A DNA stretch of 64,000 nt from the NCBI GenBank assembly GCA_000697475.1, contig JNEU01000966.1, forward strand, positions 62,001 through 126,000, written 5' to 3'. Origin of the DNA: Lichtheimia corymbifera B2541 (Eukaryota; Mucoromycota; Mucoromycetes; Mucorales; Lichtheimiaceae). The notes beneath the pieces were generated by a model. The model made no database searches. It had not been told where the DNA came from and saw only the letters and a list, made by a program, of their open reading frames with translations. This document shows, one piece after another, positions 46,683 to 58,183 of the stretch; position 1 is the stretch's first letter; each line of letters starts with the position of its first letter. Position numbers and translations under genes: made by a program.

Positions 46683-47152
46683 ATAGGAGGCATGTAACTC
46701 ATTTGTAGTATAAAATCTCATTTTCTTTTTGGATGATGGATGCATAATTGAGCAAAGCCACCACTGTCATTTTATGTTGTTGGGAGAGAGAAAATGTTAC
46801 GCGGGTAATCCCGTGAGCCCAAGCATTAGACGGCCTCTGGTGAGATATACCAGCGTTGGCAAAACACCCATTTCTTTCTGCCGTACAATTCCTAATGCCG
46901 TAATATAAAGAGGGCAAAAGGTAAATACTCCCACAAAGGGGAAACAGATTACAAAAAAGTTTTTCTGGATTTCAATCATGTACACGGGGGTCGATTGTAT
47001 CACGCTTAACAAAGACTTGTGGGTGATATGCAACAATGCTGCTATCCACTACTTCACATGTCATTTCTATTGTGTAATTTTCCCTTTGGAGAACCATCTG
47101 GGGAAATCCTGCTGCTCTTTGTTTCTCTGCTCTTTCTTTTTATTTTCACTGG
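46683..47152. other. Spacer between the LEC1-like and Mpo1-like genes
   Basis: 470 bp, no gene seen. A pyrimidine-rich tract just before 47153 resembles the leaders of neighbouring genes. Confidence 0.45.
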
Positions 47153-47636
47153 ATGACTGTCGTAAACCACAACTATTCTCAACGCAGCGAGCCTGAAGGA
47201 GGCTTCAAAAGCCTTGCAGCTTTCTATCCATTTTATCTCGGTGAACACTGCAATGTGACCAATCGTCGTCTGCATCTCATGGGTAATTGCAATGGGCAGG
47301 TTCGGTGGGGTGTGTGCAAGAGGCAAGGGGGCTGATAGTATATCCGCTTCTGCTGTATGCAGGTACCACATTGTCATTGGTGATTACATTGTTGGCTGCC
47401 ATGAAACGAAAACCACAGCTGTTGCTCGTGGCATTGATACAAGGCTATGCATTCGCTTGGGTTGGTCATTTCATCTTTGAGAAAAAGTAAGCAACAGCAA
47501 CCATGGTATCCTGGCAACAGCTTTATTAACCCATGTTGTATCAAGCAAACCTGCTACATTTCGTTATCCTATTTGGTCTTTTATTTGCGACTTTAAGATG
47601 TGGTCCGAAGTGATGACCGGCAAACGCAAGTTTTAA
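47153..47636 (+). CDS. Mpo1-like (DUF962) membrane protein
   Basis: Short ER-type membrane protein of 114 residues. Exons 47153-47282, 47363-47486, 47546-47636. Conserved marks are FYPFYLGEHCNVTNRRLHLMGTTL at the start, then a helix LSLVITLLAAM, QGYAFAWVGHFIFEKNKPATF and YPIWSFICDFKMW. The histidines in EHCN, RRLH and VGHF correspond to the iron-ligand positions of yeast Mpo1, a dioxygenase that removes one carbon from 2-hydroxy fatty acids. At 114 residues it is shorter than yeast Mpo1 (about 170), lacking the C-terminal helices. Catalytic activity is therefore inference from retained histidines. Confidence 0.88.
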
Positions 47637-47713
47637 CTTTTAGCTATCATACCAAATTATATCAATGAAGAATCCTATTTGTACCATCATCACACACGAT
47701 CATCGGGATATGT

Positions 47714-47733
47714 GGGGTGGGGTGGGGTTGGGG
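47714..47733 (+). other. Four-tract G-quadruplex motif
   Basis: Four runs of GGGG at 47714, 47719, 47724 and 47730, separated by T, T and TT. It lies in the 186-bp gap between the Mpo1-like stop and the cyclophilin H start, 90 bp before the ATG, on the sense strand of both genes. Confidence 0.8.
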
Positions 47734-47822
47734 TGGTGCATGGCTTGTTCTTGCAGTTTCCTTGCTTGAATCATTTCCGCTCTTTCAAACTCGTACACAT
47801 ACACACACACACTTAACTCTCA

Positions 47823-48698
47823 ATGGCATCCACTGAAGAGCGACCCATTGTCTTTTTCGACATTTCTATTGGCGATGTCCCCGTAGGACGCCTAAAGATG
47901 GAACTCTATTCTGACATTGTCCCCAAAACTGCAGAGAACTTTCGGTACGCTTGATCTATACTCGAGATCTAATACGATGCTAATTCGACGCGTATAGGCA
48001 ACTTTGCACAGGAGAATACAAGTGAGCGTCAATAGATAATATCAGCCAATCCATAATACTGATACCTTGTTGTCTAGACGTAATGGTGTGCCTCAAGGAT
48101 ACAAGAACTGCTTATTCCACAGGTAGGTAAATGGGCCATCGTATCCATGACAACATGCTTAACCATGGTTCGCTATTCAGAGTGATTAAGGATTTCATGG
48201 TACAAGGTGGCGATTTCCTCAAGGTAAGACAAGGGATTGGATGGTCTTGACAGGTTTATTCATCACGTGGAATGGGATATAGGGCGATGGTACTGGATCC
48301 ATGAGCATCTACGGTGAACGATTCGAAGATGAAAACTTTACAGTCAAGCACAACCAAGCAGGATTATTGTCCATGGCTAATTCAGGACCCAACACTAATG
48401 GATGCCAATTCTTTATCACTTGCGACAAGTGCGACTTTTTGGATGGAAAACACGTTGTATTTGGACATTTGGTGGATGGTTTATTGACTTTGAGAAAGAT
48501 TGGTACGTAGCGAGAGGATATTGAACCACGTGAATGGAGTACTGAATGATTGAATTAGAAAACGTATCCACTGGCCAAAACAATCGACCCAAGCTACCCG
48601 TTAAGATTACAGGTAAATCGAGAATAATGATACAAGCGATAAGAATAGAAAGAGAACTAATCACGTTGGATATGCAAATAGAGTGTGGACAAATGTGA
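47823..48698 (+). CDS. PPIH: Cyclophilin H-type peptidyl-prolyl isomerase
   Basis: Peptidyl-prolyl cis-trans isomerase of 174 residues, closest in layout to CypH/USA-CyP of the U4/U6.U5 snRNP. Exons 47823-47944, 47998-48021, 48078-48122, 48181-48223, 48283-48502, 48559-48612, 48682-48698. Marks: [39 protein letters not shown] with the CypH-type insert, [15 protein letters not shown] with the active Arg, [19 protein letters not shown] and the CypH tail [17 protein letters not shown]. The active-site Trp of CypA is Phe here (CDFLDGKH). Exon 2 is 24 nt. The next gene's ATG is only 69 bp after the stop. Confidence 0.93.
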
Positions 48699-48767
48699 GA
48701 CAATTCAATAAAGTCGGCTTTGCCAAGAAGCCAAGCTCTTCTTCTTTTTCAGAATACGACGACCCTT

Positions 48768-50038
48768 ATGAGCAAACAAAACCATCCTGCCAACTATTAT
48801 TATACCTATACCAGTCCAGCTTCGAGTGCACCACCAGCTAATGAGATGCCTTCGTCTTCATCGGCTTCTGCACCACCTTCTTATGACGAAGCAGTTGGAC
48901 AGTCCACTGATAATACCACCACCACCACCACCATAAACGACAAGCCAACTCATGTACCAGATGCATCCATTCCTGCATACAATCCAGCTGTTGTCCCCGA
49001 TCACGACGATGTCACTGATCCCTTGTTACAAGAGAACCACGTCGAGAATGACAATGACCCTTTTCGAGGACGCCCTGCACCACCCACCTATTCTATCTAC
49101 CGAGCACCTTATGAGACATCATCCTCAGGTGAAATCATGACACGCGACCAGCACCTAAACCAAGATGGTGAAGCCATCCTCCAGTTCCTTCATCAGCATA
49201 ATACGGCACCCAAGATGGCAGTACGATTCTATGGTATTGCTTGAAAAAGAAGCAACATGTAAAGATTCGATCTGACCTATCATCATCTCGTAAAGGATAC
49301 CATGAGGAGACGCATTGGCGTACGCGTAGCTCACGTGACAATGATGGCAACTGGGTTGAGGAACGTGAAGTAAGTGAACTCTATGGGATCAAGTAAGGGT
49401 CAAACTGACAATGGGATCATAGCCAGTAACCACACGTGTGGATGATTTCTGCTTTCAAATTGATTGCAGTGAATACGTTTCTCCGCAATGCATTGGAATG
49501 TACGTGACACCCGACAAAAAGACTGGTCAAGTGAAGACTGTACGACAATTATGTGATGATTACGTCCATGAACACAACAAGCTCAAGGAATTACGACTCA
49601 CCAAGGTGATTGAATGGAATTACCCAGAATTGACACGAGGTAAAACACAAGCATTGAGCGAATACATACATACATGTCATCTGATATTACGTATATACAG
49701 CTTTTACAGCCGCCATTCGAGCTCATGGCTATTATCACTCGGTGGAGATCTCATTCGAGATGAAGGAATATCGAATTACCATCAAATCAGGATCCGATTT
49801 ATCACGACTTGCTGATAACAAGGCGGTGCGATTCTTGTTCTTCATCACTTGCTTGTGGATTCTCGCATGGCCCATTCTCTGGTTCTATCGCAAGCATTAT
49901 GGCCACAACACCTTACAAAGCAAATGGAAAATGAACATTTCGGAGCGAGACTGGTACAATCTCAAGGTTCAAGAGGTGTTAGGACAAGTGCGTCATCAAG
50001 GTCAAGCTTTTGGTACTGTACCTTTTATTCTCGGATAA
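48768..50038 (+). CDS. Conserved fungal membrane protein of unknown function
   Basis: 364 residues; exons 48768-49233, 49296-49369, 49423-49639, 49701-50038. I recognise the type from fungal proteomes but know no assigned role. The N-terminal ~130 residues are low-complexity (Ser, Pro, Thr and a PPSYDEA motif that resembles a PPxY site for Nedd4-type ubiquitin ligases). The middle has AVRFYGYHEETHWRTR and a DDFCFQIDCSEYVSP block typical of the group. One strong membrane span (FLFFITCLWILAWPILWFY) lies near residue 295, followed by a basic and aromatic tail. It starts 69 bp after cyclophilin H on the same strand, so its promoter must overlap that gene's 3' end. Confidence 0.8.
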
Positions 50039-50363
50039 AGAACTTTTTTTTATTATCATACCCCTTGTCTGTGTGTGGTGTTGTGTAATGGTGGATTTGA
50101 CGACGACTGATGTCATTTTAATGCTCGGGAATGGGGTTGCCCTGCATAACATAACTATTTTCATGCACCTATGATCCAAAAGAGGATAAAGTCATGCTTC
50201 ACCCACCAGCTACGAGTGTAATTCGATGCATTTCATATCTCAGGTCTGATGAGCAATCCCAAGTGAAAAAAGGAGAGTGACCTTTTTATAGCATTTCAAC
50301 ATTGGCTTTATAATGGTAGAATAGAAGAGAAGAATTACTACAACATCATTACTGCTTTTTTGG
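50039..50363. other. Convergent 3' spacer
   Basis: 325 bp between convergent gene ends; no gene seen. Confidence 0.5.
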
Positions 50364-51367
50364 CTAATGCACGTTTCCCAGCTGCAGTAGGCCTTGATCT
50401 ATCATTAATGTGACACTATCATAAATGGACATTAGCATGATATAACGTTCTTGGACTCTTTTTGCTTTTACCTTGTGTGCATGCCTGTACCACAACACGC
50501 TTGGCTGTTGATGATTATGAGAAGAGTATCTTGTGTATTTTCTACCCTGTCTACCCATTGGAATAAACTGATGGCATTGATGACAGAGACCTTCAACCAC
50601 ATCCTTTCTCACACGACGCTCAATAGGATCTCGGAACCGTGCTCCTGTGACAGACGAGATTCCGTGAAAGAATTGCTTATGATACCAATAGGCACTGTTC
50701 TTCAGCTGAAGCCATCTACCTGGCTTACAACTCTCACAAAAGCCTTCCTTGCGATGGCCCGTGTACCGCACCCATCGAGGAGTATATTGATCTTGGCTCG
50801 GTTCATGGGTATCATATCGCGTATTTTGCCCCCACATGGTGGTTCCATCGTTGCCATCATCAGTATAGGGTTGTATGTGAGAAGAAGCCCACGTTGGTTC
50901 ATTGTTATTGCTAGGATCTATATCTGCTTTATCAGTCATGGCGGTTCCCTTATGCAGGATTCATATTACTCAAATACTTTGAATAGGATGATAAGTGAAA
51001 GTCAACTCGTTCTCCAATGGTTGTTGAGATGAATACGTTAGTGATGCTTCAAACCAAGTAGGCGTTGATACAACGAATGAAGGCTGATAATGCTGGGTAA
51101 CGTCCTGTTGCTGTTGGTGCCATTCAGGATTGATGCTGCTGGATGTCAGCGATATATTATACATGCATTCTAGCCAGTCCATGTTGAAGAAAGACTGTTG
51201 TTCTAAAGGTGATGCTTGGATAAACGAAGGATCAAACACCATGGGTGATACTATTACTACCGAGGTGGCCTAGAAATATGTACAAAAGAAAGAAGCAATG
51301 ATCCATATTACTGACTTGTCAATAAAAGACAAACTTTTACCTCGGTCGAAGCCGCTGTAACCATCAT
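50364..51367 (-). CDS. Transcription regulator with Rua1-type C-terminal zinc domain
   Basis: Nuclear regulator, 290 residues. Exons 51367-51341, 51269-50978, 50917-50364. The C-terminal ~130 residues match the Rua1 C-terminal family (named after the Ustilago ustilagic-acid regulator): YTPRWVRYTGHRKEGFCESCKPGRWLQLKNSAYWYHKQFFHGIS, then EGLCHQCHQFIP and LWYRHAHK, with paired Cys and His likely binding zinc. The N-terminal half is Gln/Ser-rich with acidic and aromatic residues, resembling an activation region. A TATA-like box at 51389-51395 lies only ~22 bp before the ATG at 51367; if it is used, exon 1 may be noncoding and translation would start at 51242 (MVFDPSF). Target genes are unknown. 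Confidence 0.85.
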
Positions 51368-51395
51368 GACATGGATGTGCACTATAAACTTTATA

Positions 51396-52144
51396 TTATT
51401 CGGTGCTGTCCGCTTTAGCAAATTAATTCCGTATCCCACCCATATCAACCATCGTGGACCATCTTACGTTTTACACATGTCTACATACATTCCTGGACAC
51501 GCACATCATTGATTAATCATCATTTTGGGAGGTGTTCAAAGGTATTATTATTATTAAAGGACCACAACAAACTACGTTGGTGGTGTGTGGGTGATATACA
51601 TGTAAAGAAGAACGCGTGGATAGCGGAATTGTATAGGTTAATGGTCACAATGGTAGGTCATGAACGACATATCCGGAACGGAAGGACTAGCGACAATGTG
51701 CATTTTTCAATCACCTCGTCGTCATTGTTTAGTCGTACAGCTACCGGGCGATCATTTGGCGATCGACATGCGATACAAGGGCATAGAAAAACGTCAAACG
51801 GTTACTAAACTTACCCCCACAATGCTACATGGTATCATCCATGATCGATTCGTTGCGATCATTGCACGCCAAAGAATGAGAGCGAATAAGGAACGTGCCA
51901 AGAAAAGAAGGTTAAGGTTAAAAGTCATCATACCAGGACATGATGGTCTCTGTACTTGATTTGTTCATTTTTATGTACAAGCAAAAAGTAGAAGCGGTCG
52001 ACTTTAGAAAAGCAAATGCATGTTGCGAGTTGTATTAAGCTTCTGTAATTAAGATGTAAGGTGTGCATTTTTGGCAAAAGAAGAAAGCAAAACATATGAT
52101 AGATGACGTAAAACAAAAGAAAAAAAGGGTAATGATGATAAGCA
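51396..52144. other. Spacer upstream of the Rua1-type gene
   Basis: About 750 bp, AT-rich with short plus-strand frames (51509-51959) lacking any domain. No gene seen. Confidence 0.45.
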
Positions 52145-53704
52145 TTATACAAAGATGCTGGTATCTAAACCGGTTGAGAAATCCATCACCAGCACACGCT
52201 GGTCCTGACTTGCACTATAAATTAAGATTAGATAGGGCAATTAATCACATACCAAAGTAATCACTTGCCTGACAATCCTGTTTTTATCGAATCGCACATC
52301 AAATACCCAGCTTGTGTGGCCACTTTGAAAGTTGAGCATACACATTCCCGTTCTAATGAAATGAATCGATCAGCTCTTTTGCTTGTAATCAGCCATACTC
52401 GTTTGCAACCTACTTTATATCCCAAACTCGAATGCTTTGATCGTAACTGGCACTGACAACACGGTCTTCGTCAAAATGGACTGTTCTCACGAGATCTTGA
52501 TGACCTAAATAATGGGTAATAATGAACACAGGCAATGATCAGCATCCAGGGGCCCGGGGGTATGTGTGTGTGTATGTGGAAAGCAAGGAGTCAAAGGAGA
52601 GAGTGGGATTAAGCTTACCTTCACAAGTCAGGATACAATTGCCCGTCTATAGTAATATATACATGGCGTTGAATGAGTAAAAAAGGAGCAAAGGGGTGAG
52701 GGAAAGGATAATATGAAAGGATAACTTTACCTCCGCGTCCCAAAGTTTGACAGTGCGATCATTTGATCCGCTCACAATCCTGCGCCCATCGTATTGGACA
52801 CAAGTCAAACCACGATGATGACCTGCAAATTCACGAATGCATTCACCAGTCTCCACGTTCCACATTTTGATTAAGCCGTCACCAGATGCTGATACGATCT
52901 TATTTCCTCGAAGTTGTACTGCATTGACAGGTCCTCGGTGTGCTGATATGGTACGAATTAATTGGCCTGTACTCGTTTCCCAGATCTTAATAGTCTTATC
53001 CTTGGAGCATGAAACGATGTAACGGTCATCAAAAGAGACATCCAAAACACCACCAGCATGGCCCTATTCCCCATCCATCAATGTTAGATAGGATCGAATC
53101 GAGCGATTGTATATATATGTACCCTTAATCGTTGAATTGGCTTGAATGTTTTCATGCACCAAACAATGACGGTTGTATCCGAGGAGCTTGATACCATGAG
53201 CTGATCATTATATTGTAATGCAAGGACGCTGCCTTCGTGACCGACCAATGTGCGAGTGCAAGTGTAAGTTGACATGTCCCAAAAGCGGATGGTTCTATCC
53301 CGACCGCCAGTGACGATTTGTGATGCATCGAATTGAAGACAATAAACGCTATCTTGATGACCGAGCAAATAATGGGTTGTGACGTTGCCGGATCGCCAAC
53401 GGTTTTCTAGTTGATAACGTTGCTTGTACCAATAATACCAATCGGTTGTTGTTGTTGTTGTGGAGGAGGCAGAGAAGGAAGAACAAGGGCGGATCGGCAA
53501 CCAATGCATTTCTAGTAAGCGCCTCCGCCAAATGTCGTTTGTCTTTGATAACTCGTACCATCTTTTCGATACGCTTGCCATTCCCAACAGAGTCGCAAGA
53601 TCCATCCATGACATGACTTGTAACACAATCTCACATGGTAGGTTTGTCAGGAAATCTATGACTGGAAATGTTAAAGGGGGGAAAGCATTTACTGTGTACG
53701 ACAT
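52145..53704 (-). CDS. F-box and WD40-repeat protein (SCF substrate receptor)
   Basis: Probable substrate-recognition subunit of an SCF ubiquitin ligase, 395 residues. Exons 53704-53123, 53063-52731, 52646-52619, 52504-52414, 52352-52269, 52214-52145. The F-box (residues ~18-62) reads FLTNLPCEIVLQVMSWMDL with a KRWYELSKTNDIWRR end and binds Skp1. Seven WD repeats follow, each starting GH or AH and ending in W/D-type residues: GHQDSV, GHEGSV, GHAGGV, AHRGPV, GHHRGL, GHQDLV, GHTSWV, so a full propeller is present. Blade 7 is completed only if intron 5 (52268-52215) uses a GC donor (GCAAGT), which gives IVSASQDQRVLVMDF. Layout recalls Fbw7/beta-TrCP-type receptors; the substrate is unknown. Confidence 0.92.
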
Positions 53705-54439
53705 TTAATCTCACCAATTCGTTTCAGTTGACGTGAATAAGAAATACTTGAGCACTTTAGTCTCCTTTTGGTGGGTCGTTCGATCTCTGCCATTTCGACA
53801 TCTTGAGCATGTACAGCAATCATAATAATAGTGCAAGAACAAGTGAGGGAAAGGGTAAAAAAAAAGTGGGTTGCTATGCGAGTTGGTGCGGGGGATGAAA
53901 AAAAAGAAAGAGAGAAAGGGAAGAGAAAAGAGTAACCCCAAGATGCGAAAATGAAAGAGTAACCCGAAAGTAAGAGAGAGAGAAAGAAAGAAAGGGAAAG
54001 AGTGAAAGGGAGAGCTTTTAACCAAATAATGTATATAGCACATGAAGGGTTGCCTTCCCGCCATCACCCCTGCCACTACTTGGCTATAACGCCAAATCCA
54101 TACAAGGTGTAACAAAAACACAAATACACCTGGCGTGTTTGTATGCATACAAGATGTCTCAATCTAATGCTGTGTATACATAGTAGATCAACAGGCTTCA
54201 CACCCCGCTAAAACATTATCTTTTTAGATGGGCGTCTACAGTAATTGATAGGTGTCTTCTCCTTAGTAGAGATCAACATGGATCATATATAATCAATGTC
54301 CCGAGGAGTATAGATGTATGGTACCATCATGCATAAAATCCGGACAAAGAATATAGACACTAAGCTGGTTTAGGTGCTCCCGACCTTGGCTCCTTTTCGG
54401 CTGTAAAAGAGAGAAACGTAAACCCAGCCCTCTTCCTCC
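53705..54439. other. Divergent promoter region of the F-box gene and TRM44
   Basis: 735 bp between divergent starts. A long purine-rich stretch on the plus strand (about 53860-54015, GAAAGAGA-type) becomes a pyrimidine-rich leader for the F-box gene. No gene seen. Confidence 0.5.
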
Positions 54440-56499
54440 ATGACTCAACCTGCCATTGATCCTTCCACTCTCTTTGCACAATTTGCCCCTGAATTGTATT
54501 TCGAGAACCCTGTACCGATAACACACGGCCACGATCCAGACACTTGGTACCTGATCGCTGAACAGATCGTTCCCACGAGCAAAATTGAGTTTTGGACAAC
54601 CATTGTAAGCACCACCACCATTGCTGTCATGGCAACACACAACCCTAAACGCGCTTTATTTACTCATGTTCTATAATAGAAACGATGGACTGACGAACCA
54701 CAACATGTTATCCCACCCGTTGAAAAGGCCAATCGACTCGATCGATCCACTGAGAGTATCATCTACAGACACCTTGTGCCAAAACGTAAATCCAAAGATG
54801 ACATCTTCACCGAGATTGTAACCTACCAAGGTTAGTTATATATATATATATTTGCACATGGCTCGAATGGATAGATGACTTACCACATTCATTCATCATG
54901 CCGCAGAGGAAAGCAATCGCGTGATTTATCAACCGGATCAAGGTCAATCATTACCATTCTATTATCCAAAGGCAGGTAGTATCATCCCTATGTCAGGGGA
55001 GAAACGGCATCTGATTATGTTGTGGTGATACCATGTAGGTCAAATCGTACAGCTTTGTATATATTGAATCGCCTAGCAGGTGAGAGTGCAACAACCATGC
55101 ATGCAATGCAATGTACTGATTTGTTTGTTCCGAAGCGAACAGGAAGGCACTTTACGGCTAGAGATCGTCCCATTGGAGACTCCTGCAATTGAGGATAAAA
55201 AGATGGTAAGGAGGTGGGGTGGAGATACAATGCAACGTGTGATCACGTGATGGTAATCCATGTTGAAATTGGACGTAGCAATATGCCCTCAAGACTATTT
55301 TTCACAAGCTCTTCAAATGGTGCATTCAAGCAAGGATTGGATACAAAAAAAAGGCATTCCACGATGTTCTCGTTCCCAAGGATACTTACACCGACATGTA
55401 CCAAAAACTCAAATCAAAATATGCACAAGATCTTGTCAAGTAAGGATGAAACAAGGGTATTATTTCTGGAGGTCTCATGCATGTTGTTTACATTTCAAAA
55501 GAGGGTGGACAGAAAAGACGGATCCTTCGAAATTCGTATTTGAAGACATTGCTATTGCGAGTTATCTTATTTGTTTGTGGCAACAGGAGGAAAGGTAAGC
55601 AACATCAGGGACTTGTGTGCATGATCCGCGCTCATGTTTATGGAGAATGTGGTACAATGATGCAATAACAGGCAACTGACGATATATTTAGAAAACCTCG
55701 TTTCGTCGATCTTGGTTGTGGCAATGGGCTCTTGACTTTTTTGTTGGCAAGCGAAGGATATCAAGGCTACGGGATTGACATTGCTGAAAGAAAGATATGG
55801 TCCAAGCTCAGAAATGGCAACAATGATCTGTTAAGAGGTAAACAAGGGTGGGGAAAAAAGGGAATTGAAGGTTTAGCATTGGTGTTACACATTGAAACTA
55901 ACATAAACAGTGCAATCGCTTTATCCGTCGCAGTCCACATTCCCGGGTGCCGATTGGTTGATTGGAAATCATGCTGATGAACTTGTACCATGGTAAGTAT
56001 ATCACTTTCACCCATAATCTCGTTTTCTCCGCGAGCTTACAAGTCAATGGATGCATACAGGATACCAGTTATTGCTCACAAATCTAGTCCTCAATGCAAG
56101 TGAGTCAAGGAAATCATTGGATGCCGTTTTTGAACATGCTTCTTACATTGGTGGGATAGATTCTTTGTGATACCATGTTGCTTTTACGCATTGGATGGCA
56201 CTCGTACATTGGCATTGGGCGGAGCACCAGAAGGCAAATACAAGGCGTACACAAATTATATCAAGGGAATCATTGGCCAATGTGGATTTGAATGCGAAGA
56301 AGATTATCTGCGGATTCCCAGCACCAAAAACATTGCGCTTGTTGGACGACGACGACGATTGGCAACTAGCGATACGGATGTGAAAGCACTCGAAGAGAAT
56401 GGATCAGCATTTGTGCCTCGCAAGAGTGATCGTGAAAAGGAAGAGATTAGAAGGAGCTTGAAGCGCGCTAAAATAGAAAGACAAGAGGATTCACTGTAG
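54440..56499 (+). CDS. TRM44: tRNA(Ser) Um44 2'-O-methyltransferase TRM44
   Basis: SAM-dependent enzyme methylating U44 of tRNA-Ser; 450 residues. Exons 54440-54604, 54680-54830, 54907-54971, 55039-55079, 55136-55205, 55279-55439, 55502-55594, 55692-55837, 55911-55992, 56061-56099, 56160-56499. Marks: FYYPKVKSYSFVY, VLVPKDTYTDMYQKLKSKYA, a KFVFEDIAIASYLICLWQ helix, the SAM motif RFVDLGCGNGLLTFLL, GYGIDIAERKIW, WLIGNHADELVPW, and FFVIPCCFYALDG. The C-terminal tail is basic, fitting a nuclear or RNA-binding role. The intron 3 donor appears to be GC (54972); using the nearby GT at 54975 breaks the frame. Confidence 0.92.
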
Positions 56500-56586
56500 C
56501 ACACACATCATTCGAAAAGAAACAAAGGATTGTACACAGTTTTTTCCCTTCTCACTCTCCTTTTTTTACCTTATTGTTTATTCGTG

Positions 56587-57583
56587 ATGCGACAATCGTT
56601 ATTGTGGATACTCTTTTTCTTGGTGTCCACGATTTATGCTCAGTCGAGTGATGATCCACCACCAGCAACTTCAGACGACCCACCACCACCAGCGACTTCA
56701 GACCCTGTACCAACATCCTCAGACCCACCACCAGCTACTTCGAGTGATCCACCACCACCAGCATCTTCAGATCCACCTCCACAAAGTTCATCTGATCCAC
56801 CTCCCCCTGCATCCTCAGGCGGTGAGCCATCAAGCAGTGCAAACCCACCACCAGCATCATCCAATCCACCTCCCAGTAGCCAAGAACCTACGCCATCCGA
56901 TCCAACCACATCCAGTCGTCCTACAGACCAGCCAAGTACAACCGATGAACCTACATCATCAAACAGCGATGAGTCACCCTCTAACACTAGCTCAGAAACA
57001 CCATCAGAGAGCTCTTCAGGTGGAAAAGATGACGGTGGTGGTGACGACGACCATAAAGGGGCCATTATCGGTGGTAGCATCGGTGGTTTTTGTAAGTGAT
57101 CAAAAGCTGCAACTATTTGTTAGAGACTCACATGAAAATGGTATTATAGTGGGTGTTTCCCTTGTTGGTGGATTATTCGTATGGTTACTCCTAAAACGCA
57201 AGCGAAACAATGGCAAAGGCAAAAAACGACCCACTGAATTCGAAGATTTTGGTTTGGCTGAAAGCGATTTCCCTCAGCAACAAGGTCGTCCAACAACTAT
57301 GATGGCATCACCCACCCTACCAAGGCTTAATGATCAAGGCAATTACTATGCTGGTGGTGGTGGACCCCATCAAGCTTATTATGATAACCCCGCTGTGCAA
57401 CAACAACAACAGCAAGCTTATTACTATGCCGACCAACAGCAACAACCACCAGTAGGTTATGGAGGATACGATGGATATTATTATGATACTAGCACAGCGG
57501 TATCCAGTACACCGCCACCTGCAGGACAATATTATGCGAAGCCGGATACGGCGGATGGCGCTAAACCTCACTTGCACCATTAA
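56587..57583 (+). CDS. Single-pass Ser/Pro-rich surface protein (Mid2/WSC-like sensor)
   Basis: 312 residues; exons 56587-57091 and 57150-57583. A signal peptide (MRQSLLWILFFLVSTIYAQ) is followed by ~130 residues of repeated DPPPA-(T/S)SSD-type units, heavily O-glycosylatable. A Gly/Asp/Lys stretch leads to one membrane helix, HKGAIIGGSIGGFLLGVSLV through VWLLL, interrupted by the intron, then a KRKR stop-transfer and a cytoplasmic tail with Gln runs and Tyr/Gly-rich (YYADQQ, YGGYDGYYYD) sequence. Architecture fits fungal wall-stress sensors (Mid2/Wsc) or unspecific mucin-type proteins, but no cysteine-rich head domain is present. Only 87 bp separate it from the TRM44 stop. Confidence 0.8.
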
Positions 57584-58183
57584 ACGCACTCTCACTAGTT
57601 ATCTATTTCCACTCGTTGTCATTGTGTAATTGCCCTATCACTTGTTGCCTATACGTATCTTACGATTTCCAATGTCAAGTAAACTTTACTATCTAAATGC
57701 CCTAATCTGGTGGTATTTATCAATATGGAATGATGAATTTAGAAACACTACTGCTATTGCTTCGACGACATATATGATGTTCAAGTGACCTCATTCCATG
57801 AATCATCATAAGGCGAGCGATATAATTAGCTGATCACAATGTTCCCACAACTTCTTTTGCTTAGATAATCTCGTATAAGCAAGTATTCTCTCAAAGAGGC
57901 AATAAAAGCTACAGCTGATATATACTTGGGGTGGAGAAGAAGGCCGCCAATAAAGTCATGTGATAGGCTATGGTGTCTAAGCGTGCCTGAAAATTCCTCA
58001 GCATTCAATGATATGATTGCAATCGATACTTGTTTAATGAGTTGTAAATGATTGTAGAGCTAATATCAGGGTTGATCGTGATCTAAGCGGAATTTGTTTC
58101 TGTTGTCTCAATATACTGGTGGCGTCGCATTGATTTGGAGCGCGTTGTGCTCTTTTACCCTTTTATTCTCCTCCCCACACATC
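57584..58183. other. Spacer upstream of ASK1
   Basis: 600 bp, AT-rich. A minus-strand 60-codon frame at 57826-58008 is not supported. No gene seen. Confidence 0.45.

Noticed and set aside
52250..52268. GT donor at 52250 for the last F-box/WD40 intron
   Set aside because: It leaves a 36-nt intron and destroys the seventh WD blade; the GC donor gives a canonical one.
56636..57583. 315-codon His/Gln-rich frame overlapping the surface-protein gene
   Set aside because: Its 5' part is the wrong frame of the Ser/Pro repeat; only the part after the intron is real and it belongs to the spliced surface protein.
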